DNA of 9,194 nucleotides from an uncultured Oscillospiraceae bacterium (GTDB lineage: Bacteria; Bacillota; Clostridia; Oscillospirales; Acutalibacteraceae), in contig URYP01000085.1 in NCBI GenBank assembly GCA_900552115.1, positions 1 through 9,194 on the forward strand, read 5' to 3'. Numbering within the stretch: position 1 is the stretch's first letter; each line of letters opens with the position of its first letter. Under the pieces are notes generated by a model. That model was not told the origin of the DNA. It did not search any database and saw only the letters and a list, made by a program, of their open reading frames with translations. The position numbers were made by a program, and so were the translations under genes. Positions 1 through 4,596 of this stretch are shown in pieces.

Positions 1-2
1 CC

Positions 3-21
3 GAAAGGGCCGTGCCGTTTC
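3..21 (-). terminator. possible terminator stem after the amidase gene (incomplete)
   Basis: Eight bases downstream of the amidase stop codon, GAAAGGGC (3-10) can pair with GCCGTTTC (14-21) around a 3-base loop, with one G-G mismatch. On the minus strand any U-run would lie beyond the window edge, so a terminator cannot be confirmed. The stem is real but short. Confidence 0.25.
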
Positions 22-28
22 TTTTGAT

Positions 29-766
29 TTATAGGGTAATATACGCGCTGTTGGCATAGCCGACGGTTCCGTTATAGTTCACGACATACCAGTTCTGCCA
101 AGAGCCGAGCACCTCAATAGACGCTCCGTCCGGAGCGGTCGTCAGCACAGTCGCCTCCATGTTGGGCCGGCTGCGTATATTCAGTTCGCCGCCATTTGTG
201 GATACCGTCCCGGTGCGGGCAGGCTGCGCTTCGATAAAGGGAATGCCGAAATACTGTGCCAGGGACTGCACCAGGTTGCGCGCGATAACTTGCAGGTTGT
301 CAACAATCCAGTTGGCGTCGGGTACGTTGTCGTGATAGGCCACTTCAATCAGTACCGCCGGCGCGCGGGTACGCCGCAGCTCGGCCAGCGTGGTAGTGGG
401 GACAGCCCGGACCCGGTCGGGATAGAGGGCAATGTTACGGAAATTATCGGCAATGATTTCCGCTGCCCGGCGCCCTTCGGCGCTGGGCGTATAATAATAC
501 ACGTCGGTGCCATGCAGGCGGCCGGCCAGCGATTCAGGGCCGGCGTTGGAGTGCAGTGCCAAATGCAGGTCGTAATTACCGGCATTGGATTGCTGAATGA
601 TCTGAGACAGGGTTTCGTCCGGATTATTGCGGGTAAACTGGATACCGGTGGAACGCAGATAAGGTTCCATGGCATCCGCCAGCAGGTTCATATATTGTTC
701 TTCACTGCCGCCGATAGCATAGGGATTGAATTCCTGGGCTGATGGACTGAGAAAAATAGTGGGCAT
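29..766 (-). CDS. N-acetylmuramoyl-L-alanine amidase (Amidase_3-like) with C-terminal bacterial SH3 domain
   Basis: This 245-residue protein is predicted to cleave the amide bond between N-acetylmuramic acid and L-alanine in peptidoglycan. The catalytic domain spans about residues 3-175. Visible landmarks are GSEE (20-23, likely zinc-binding Glu), LHLALHSNA with H68 and H72 (the SxHxN-type zinc site), and VLIEVAYHDN with E141 in the catalytic Glu position. A bacterial SH3 domain (about 185-245, with LNIRSRP and a terminal GYANSAYI) probably binds the wall. There is no signal peptide. There is also no histidine before residue 68, so the usual first zinc ligand of the HGG motif is replaced by a SPSAQE stretch. 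I recall this variant from clostridial homologues, but cannot check it. The gene starts 18 bp after the deacetylase stop, so the two are probably co-transcribed. Without a secretion signal it may act after mother-cell lysis, as CwlC does in Bacillus, or leave by another route. The family call is firm and the role is inferred. Confidence 0.88.
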   Translation of the reverse strand: MPTIFLSPSAQEFNPYAIGGSEEQYMNLLADAMEPYLRSTGIQFTRNNPDETLSQIIQQSNAGNYDLHLALHSNAGPESLAGRLHGTDVYYYTPSAEGRRAAEIIADNFRNIALYPDRVRAVPTTTLAELRRTRAPAVLIEVAYHDNVPDANWIVDNLQVIARNLVQSLAQYFGIPFIEAQPARTGTVSTNGGELNIRSRPNMEATVLTTAPDGASIEVLGSWQNWYVVNYNGTVGYANSAYITL

Positions 767-786
767 ATGGTCACGACCATCCTTTC
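767..786 (-). promoter_or_regulatory. amidase ribosome binding site with hairpin in the spacer
   Basis: On the minus strand the AAAGGA Shine-Dalgarno sequence (780-785) overlaps the deacetylase stop codon (785-787) and sits 13 bases from the amidase ATG, which is longer than ideal. The spacer is almost entirely the self-complementary stretch 767-780 (ATGGT and ACCAT arms), which directly abuts the start codon. Folding would bring the binding site closer to the ATG. The stem is short, and the functional effect is an inference. Confidence 0.35.
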
Positions 787-1666
787 ATGGGGACTGGAGT
801 TTTACAGTTTTTTCAAAATACCTGGAACTGCTGACACCGTGCGGGCGCAGATAGCGGCCCAGTTCGAACAGACATTCCGGGTCACGGGTAATGGTGTTGG
901 TGCGGGATTCGCAGGTCATCGTGCAGGCAAATCCCAGTTCCTTAAGAATGGGCAGCGCTTCTTTACTGATGGCGCCATAGGGATAGGCAAAAGCGGTGGG
1001 TGTCCGGCCGATATTCTGGGTGGTTTCCTGCTGCATTTTGCTGAGATCCTCGACCAGCCGTTCCCGGTATTGGTCGGCGGTTTCTCCGCTGACCTTTTTC
1101 GACCCTTTGTGAGATTGGTCTATGGCGTGAAGGTCATAGGTATGGCTCTGGATTTCCACCCGCCCAGAATCGGACATTTCCTTGATATCCGTCCAGTTGA
1201 GATAGCTGTAGGCCACGTGCTTGTCGCCATTTTCCGTAAAGGTATCCGTATATGAGCCGACGGGGCAGAGCACCATTTTGTAGTCGAATTCTTTCATCAG
1301 GGGATAGGCATAGACATAATTGTTGTAAAAGCCGTCATCAAACGTGAGCATGATCGGTTTATCCGGCAAGGGCGATCCTTTCTTAACGTAGTCGATCAAG
1401 TCCTGCACCACCACTGTGGAATAGCCGTTGTCCTTGAGATACCGCAGATCGCTTTTGAATTCGTCCACCGATATGACATACTTATTCTGACGGCTTTTAT
1501 CTTCCAGCAAGCCGTGATACATGATGACGGGCAGGGCAACACCTTCGGCGGCAGCGGGTTTGGCGGGAGCCCCCTTTATCAGTACCGTACCGATCAGCAT
1601 AACGACGGCTGCTGCCGCCGCAATGATGCCGGTGCGCGGCTTAAATCGTATTGTTTTAAACAGCAC
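785..1666 (-). CDS. membrane-anchored polysaccharide deacetylase (NodB / carbohydrate esterase 4 type)
   Basis: This 293-residue protein is predicted to remove acetyl groups from N-acetylated sugars of peptidoglycan or another envelope polysaccharide. The start chosen is the GTG at 1664-1666, preceded at close range by a strong AGGGGGGTG ribosome binding site. The frame stays open for 73 more codons upstream, but that stretch crosses the metA terminator and has no homologous look. A basic N-terminus and a hydrophobic helix (about 13-31) form a signal anchor, so the enzyme domain should face outward. NodB motifs are TFDDG (108-112, catalytic and metal-binding Asp), SHTYDLH (174-180, metal-binding His) and AYPYG (227-231). 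The HTYDLH spacing resembles the PgaB/YxkH style rather than the classical HSxxH. The amidase gene follows 18 bp downstream, which suggests joint wall remodelling. The substrate cannot be told from sequence. The family call is firm. Confidence 0.9.
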   Translation of the reverse strand: MLFKTIRFKPRTGIIAAAAAVVMLIGTVLIKGAPAKPAAAEGVALPVIMYHGLLEDKSRQNKYVISVDEFKSDLRYLKDNGYSTVVVQDLIDYVKKGSPLPDKPIMLTFDDGFYNNYVYAYPLMKEFDYKMVLCPVGSYTDTFTENGDKHVAYSYLNWTDIKEMSDSGRVEIQSHTYDLHAIDQSHKGSKKVSGETADQYRERLVEDLSKMQQETTQNIGRTPTAFAYPYGAISKEALPILKELGFACTMTCESRTNTITRDPECLFELGRYLRPHGVSSSRYFEKTVKLQSP

Positions 1667-1667
1667 A

Positions 1668-1696
1668 TTTTCACCCCCCTTGGCGTTTGCTATACT
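1668..1696 (+). promoter_or_regulatory. candidate plus-strand sigma-A promoter in the deacetylase-metA gap
   Basis: TTTTCA (1668-1673) and TATACT (1691-1696) are separated by exactly 17 bases, and a TGC sits before the -10 (extended -10). The same TTTGCTATA string occurs at both the metA and metF promoters. It points rightward, where no plus-strand gene begins. It overlaps the near-palindrome TATACTATA, so part of the match could be a by-product of a minus-strand promoter. Confidence 0.35.
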
Positions 1697-1723
1697 ATAC
1701 GCGAAGGCGGCGGGGAAATATGA
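1694..1723 (-). promoter_or_regulatory. candidate promoter of the deacetylase-amidase pair, SigE-like
   Basis: On the minus strand TCATATT (1717-1723) matches the kmATATT -35 element of sporulation sigma-E promoters. After 15 bases it is followed by CGTATAGT (1694-1701), a 5-of-8 match to the CATACAAT -10. The alternative sigma-A reading, TTGTCA (1721-1726) with TATAGT (1694-1699), has a spacer of 21 bases, which is poor. The -10 lies about 28 bases upstream of the GTG start. Weak evidence. Confidence 0.3.
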
Positions 1724-1799
1724 CAAAAGCAGCCCGTCCCACCCATTGGGATATAAAAAGTCTCCGGTCTGCGCTTGGCGGCAGGCCGGAGACTTTTTT
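1703..1799 (+). ncRNA. candidate short RNA between the deacetylase and metA genes
   Basis: If the plus-strand promoter at 1668-1696 is active, transcription would begin near 1703 and meet the hairpin 1755-1798 followed by a T-run, giving an RNA of about 95 nt. The hairpin is fully paired (one G-U) when read on the plus strand, while on the minus strand the same position is an A-C mismatch. No convincing reading frame lies inside it. I do not recognise the RNA, and this rests only on a promoter-like and a terminator-like signal. Confidence 0.22.
1755..1798 (-). terminator. metA rho-independent terminator, also terminator-like on the plus strand
   Basis: Arms 1755-1772 and 1781-1798 form an 18-bp stem around an 8-base loop, with one imperfect position (1768/1785). 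The outer pairs are A-T, so either strand gives a GC-rich stem followed by a run of five to six T. Its edge touches the metA stop codon (1798-1800). It separates metA from the deacetylase operon. Confidence 0.88.
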
Positions 1800-2712
1800 A
1801 TATCCGGGACAGGTCGTAGGGGGTCTGCTGATAGACGAAGTAGTTCAGCCAATTGGAAAAAAGCAGGTTGGCGTGGCTGCGCCACAGCATAGTGGGCACC
1901 GCGTCTGGGTTGTCGCTGGGAAAATAATTCCGGGGGATCGCGGGGGATAGCCCCCGTTCGACATCCCGGCGGTATTCGTTCGCCAGCGTATAGCGGTCAT
2001 ATTCGCAGTGCCCGGTGACAAATACCTGGCGAGCGTCATGGGCAGCGACGATCGCAACACCCGCGGTTTCCGACATGGCCAGCACCTGTAGGGCGGGATG
2101 GCGGTCAATATCGTAGCGGCTGACCTCGGTATAGCGGGAATGCGGCATATAGAATACCTCGTCAAACCCACGCAGCAGCGGATGCTGCAAGTCGAGAGGA
2201 CGGTGTTTGAATACGCCGGACAGCTTTTCCGTCAGGGGAAGTTTGGAAATGCGGTAATGATGATACAGCCCCGCCATGGCCCCCCAGCACAGGTGCAGGG
2301 TGGAATAGACATGGGTTTTCGACCAGTCCATGATCATACAAAGCTCATCCCAATAATCCACCTGTGAAAAATCGAGACTCTCCACCGGCGCGCCGGTGAT
2401 GATCATACCGTCGTATTTGTTGTCTTTTACCTGGTCAAAGGTCTGGTAAAACTCCAGAAGATGTTCCTGCGGCGTGTTTTTGGACACATGGGTCGCGGTC
2501 TGCATCAAATCGATATCCACCTGCAGGGGAGAATTGCCCAGCAGCCGCAGCAGCTGGGTTTCCGTTTCCACCTTGGTAGGCATTAAATTGAGAATCAGGA
2601 TCTGCAGGGGGCGGATATCTTGATGCGTAGCCCGGTTCTCGGTCATGACAAAGATGTTTTCCGACTCAAGAATGCGGGCGGCAGGCAAATTATCGGCAAT
2701 TCGAATAGGCAT
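1798..2712 (-). CDS. metAA: homoserine O-acyltransferase MetA, predicted acetyl-CoA type
   Basis: This cytoplasmic enzyme activates homoserine at its hydroxyl in the first committed step to methionine. The product is 304 residues, normal for the family. The start is the ATG at 2710-2712, giving the classic [12 protein letters not shown]-terminus. GAGGAGG lies about 9 bases upstream, while an ATG 13 codons further up has no such site. Catalytic Cys142 is in HLCWGA, and His235 and Glu237 are in GHCEYD. Residue 111, in TGAPVE, is glutamate. Published work on MetA specificity links Glu111 to acetyl-CoA and Gly111 to succinyl-CoA, so this is probably a homoserine O-acetyltransferase even though automatic annotation often says succinyltransferase. 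It is divergently transcribed from metF-metH, whose enzymes complete methionine synthesis. The leader is only about 20 bases, too short for a riboswitch, so control is probably at the promoter. Confidence 0.96.
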   Translation of the reverse strand: MPIRIADNLPAARILESENIFVMTENRATHQDIRPLQILILNLMPTKVETETQLLRLLGNSPLQVDIDLMQTATHVSKNTPQEHLLEFYQTFDQVKDNKYDGMIITGAPVESLDFSQVDYWDELCMIMDWSKTHVYSTLHLCWGAMAGLYHHYRISKLPLTEKLSGVFKHRPLDLQHPLLRGFDEVFYMPHSRYTEVSRYDIDRHPALQVLAMSETAGVAIVAAHDARQVFVTGHCEYDRYTLANEYRRDVERGLSPAIPRNYFPSDNPDAVPTMLWRSHANLLFSNWLNYFVYQQTPYDLSRI

Positions 2713-2741
2713 GACCGGTCCCTCCTCGTATAATGGGATAC

Positions 2742-2770
2742 AGTATAGCAAAAAAGCCTCTTTTGCGCAA
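2742..2770 (-). promoter_or_regulatory. metA promoter (sigma-A, extended -10)
   Basis: On the minus strand TTGCGC (2765-2770), a 17-base spacer and TATACT (2742-2747) preceded by TGC form a good sigma-A promoter about 30 bases upstream of the metA ATG. The -35 sits inside the 8-base palindrome TTGCGCAA (2763-2770), a possible but unproven operator. Confidence 0.75.
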
Positions 2771-2807
2771 GCCGGAGCAAAAAAATCTTCCTTTTGGCGC
2801 TTGGGTT

Positions 2808-2816
2808 TGCTATAAT
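2808..2816 (+). promoter_or_regulatory. metF-metH operon promoter (extended -10)
   Basis: TGCTATAAT (2808-2816) is a perfect extended -10. The matching -35 position (2788-2793, TTCCTT) is poor, so the promoter may depend on the extended element or an activator. Transcription should start near 2823. It lies back to back with the metA promoter, with the two -10 boxes about 64 bases apart. Confidence 0.65.
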
Positions 2817-2822
2817 AAACGA

Positions 2823-3057
2823 AACCACCTGAGCAAGGTTAAGGTAGTCCTCAACCGGAATGGTTTGACTTTTGCCCGGGCAGCGTTTAAAATTTGGTGG
2901 CCTTTATTCGAGGCTATCTGTTGGGACTTTCACTTATGGGGTTTCTTTTCCTTGCCTTCGGCGAAAAGTCAGACGTTTCATTTAGCCTAAAGCGGGGTGC
3001 AGTCCCGGTAATTTGAGTATACATTTAGTCCGGCCAGCCGGATAAGAGAGGTGCTTT
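2823..3057 (+). promoter_or_regulatory. long structured 5' leader of the metF operon, class not recognised
   Basis: About 235 nt separate the promoter from the metF ATG. Pairings seen by eye: AAACCA (2822-2827, its first base at about the predicted start site) with TGGTTT (2861-2866), enclosing a hairpin 2837-2844/2849-2856; CCACC (2825-2829) with GGTGG (2896-2900), which would compete with the first stem; AGGCTA-TCT (2911-2919) with AGA (2971-2973) and TAGCCT (2983-2988), enclosing GACTTT/AAAGTC (2925-2930/2965-2970); CGGG/CCCG (2993-2996/3004-3007); and TCCGG/CCGGA (3029-3033/3038-3042), just before the ribosome binding site (about 3046-3052). I see no B12 box, S-box, T-box or THF-riboswitch core. 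The element GGTGCAGTCC (2996-3005) only loosely recalls a cobalamin riboswitch loop. A regulatory role is inferred from length, structure and gene context. Confidence 0.45.
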
Positions 3058-3921
3058 ATGAAAATAATTGATATACTAAACAGCGAACGGGTCAGCTTTT
3101 CGTTTGAGGTTTTCCCTCCCAAAGCGGACGTGGATTTTCCGTCGATACAGGAAGCGACGCATAAAATTGCGGCACTGAAGCCCGATTTTATGAGCGTTAC
3201 ATATGGCGCGGGTGGGGGAACTTCCCAGCATACCGTCCGGGTGGCGGAAGATATTCAGCGGTCCTGCGGTGTCCCGGCCCTAGCCCATCTCACCTGCGTG
3301 TCTTCTACAGGGGATATGGTGCGGCAGGCGCTTGCCCGCATGAAGCAGGCGGGGATACAAAACGTCCTCGCCCTGCGGGGGGATATCCCGGCAGACGGCA
3401 AAACAGCGGGGGAGTACCGCTACGCCAGCGAACTGATTGGAGAGATCCGCCAGGCGGGTGATTTCTGCATCGGTGCGGCGTGTTATCCGGAGGGTCATGT
3501 GGAGTGTGGCAGTATGGAACAGGATATGGAGCACCTAAAAGAAAAAGTAGCCTGCGGCTGTGATTTTTTGACCACCCAAATGTTTTTTGACAACAGTGTG
3601 CTTTACAGCTTCCTCTACCGCGCCTTGGCCAAAGGCATCGACGTGCCGGTAATCGCAGGTGTCATGCCGGTGACCAACAGCCGCCAGATTGCCCGGGCTT
3701 GCGCTATGTCCGGGGCAACCCTGCCGGCCCGTTTCCGCTCGATCATGGACAAGTTCGGCAGCCGTCCGGCGGCCATGAAGCAGGCGGGAATCGCCTATGC
3801 GACCGAACAGATCATCGATCTGGTGGCAAATGGCGTGCGGGGAATCCATATTTACACCATGAATAAGCCGGATGTGGCGGCACAGATCACCGCCAATTTG
3901 TCCGAAATATGGGGACGCTGA
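3058..3921 (+). CDS. metF: 5,10-methylenetetrahydrofolate reductase MetF
   Basis: This enzyme reduces 5,10-methylene-tetrahydrofolate to 5-methyl-tetrahydrofolate, the methyl donor used by the MetH encoded downstream. It is a 287-residue single-domain flavin TIM barrel, the usual bacterial length. Signature segments are FEVFPPK (16-22, with the catalytic-type Glu17), SVTYGAGG (46-53), LRGD (106-109, the Asp that contacts flavin/folate), YPEGH (143-147) and TTQMFFDN (172-179, a folate-contacting Gln in the family). The ATG follows GAGAGGTG at good spacing. It is the first gene of a three-gene operon, and the next gene begins 2 bases after its stop. In anaerobes such enzymes may use electron donors other than NADH. 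No partner gene such as metV is present here, so the donor cannot be judged. Expression probably responds to the long structured leader upstream. Confidence 0.97.
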   Translation: MKIIDILNSERVSFSFEVFPPKADVDFPSIQEATHKIAALKPDFMSVTYGAGGGTSQHTVRVAEDIQRSCGVPALAHLTCVSSTGDMVRQALARMKQAGIQNVLALRGDIPADGKTAGEYRYASELIGEIRQAGDFCIGAACYPEGHVECGSMEQDMEHLKEKVACGCDFLTTQMFFDNSVLYSFLYRALAKGIDVPVIAGVMPVTNSRQIARACAMSGATLPARFRSIMDKFGSRPAAMKQAGIAYATEQIIDLVANGVRGIHIYTMNKPDVAAQITANLSEIWGR

Positions 3922-3923
3922 TT

Positions 3924-4565
3924 ATGACGATATCGCGCAAGGAGATTGAACGCTACCTCGGTTGCCGTGGTGGGGCGGATGAGCGTACCCGACGGCTTAT
4001 TGAGGCTTGCCTCTTGGAACTGGAACAGGCGGTAACACCTCATTCCATTAGCCAGATAACCGATCTATCTATTGATGGGGATAGGCTGTCCATGGGCGGG
4101 TTTACCGTAACCAGCCGCTATCTGGCCCGGCATCTGCGAAACTGCCGGCAGGCGGTGCTGATGGCGGCAACCCTGGGTCCGGGAGCGGACCGTTTGTTGA
4201 AGCAGAAAGCCTGCGTGGATATGAGCGCTGCTGTAGTGATGCAGGCGTGTGCCGCCGCCATGATCGAGGCGGTTTGCGACGATGTGCAGGCACAGGTGGC
4301 ATCCGCGGCGCAGGAGCGGGGCCTGTATGTCCGGCCGCGGTTCAGCCCGGGATACGGCGATTGGCCGCTGAGCGACCAGAAGGCGCTGCTCGACAGGCTG
4401 GAAGCGGCCAAACGCATCGGCCTGACGGTTACGGACAGCCTGATGCTGGCCCCCACCAAATCCGTAACGGCCGTCATCGGGCTGACCGATCAGCCGGGTG
4501 GCTGCCATGTGCACAAATGCCAAATATGTAATAAAACCGACTGTGCCTTCCGGCAGGCGGATTAG
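3924..4565 (+). CDS. stand-alone MetH activation-domain-like protein with a four-cysteine tail
   Basis: This 213-residue protein resembles the SAM-binding reactivation domain of cobalamin-dependent methionine synthase, which remethylates inactive cob(II)alamin. Its position between metF and a metH that lacks this domain supports the match. The RPRFSPGYGDWPL segment (137-149) corresponds to the RxxxGY SAM-binding motif, and TDSLMLAPTKSVTAVIGL (170-187) to the conserved following strand region. The C-terminus carries C194, C199, C202 and C207 (CX4CX2CX4C), a probable metal or Fe-S site not found in the E. coli domain. I chose the ATG at 3924, with GGGGA 8 bases upstream. An in-frame ATG at 3909 overlaps metF and has no binding site. 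A related stand-alone protein is known next to metH in Thermotoga (TM0269). The reactivation role is inferred. The electron donor is unknown, and no flavodoxin gene is nearby. Confidence 0.85.
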   Translation: MTISRKEIERYLGCRGGADERTRRLIEACLLELEQAVTPHSISQITDLSIDGDRLSMGGFTVTSRYLARHLRNCRQAVLMAATLGPGADRLLKQKACVDMSAAVVMQACAAAMIEAVCDDVQAQVASAAQERGLYVRPRFSPGYGDWPLSDQKALLDRLEAAKRIGLTVTDSLMLAPTKSVTAVIGLTDQPGGCHVHKCQICNKTDCAFRQAD

Positions 4566-4596
4566 GCTAAAACCATTTCCGAAGGGAGAGGATACT

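Noticed and set aside
1667..1885. Upstream extension of the deacetylase reading frame by 73 codons
   Set aside because: It crosses the metA terminator and the 3' end of metA on the same strand, has no ribosome binding site, and the added residues look non-coding. The GTG at 1664-1666 has a strong site and leads straight into a signal anchor.
2937..3017. Short 26-codon reading frame inside the metF leader
   Set aside because: Only a weak GGGA lies upstream, it spans stems of the leader, and it has no run of regulatory codons such as Met to suggest a leader peptide.
2822..3057. Cobalamin riboswitch, S-box or T-box in the metF leader
   Set aside because: There is no B12 box near the 3' end, no S-box core and no T-box antiterminator sequence. 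AAGAGAGGTG at 3043-3052 recalls the S-box start but is simply the metF ribosome binding region.
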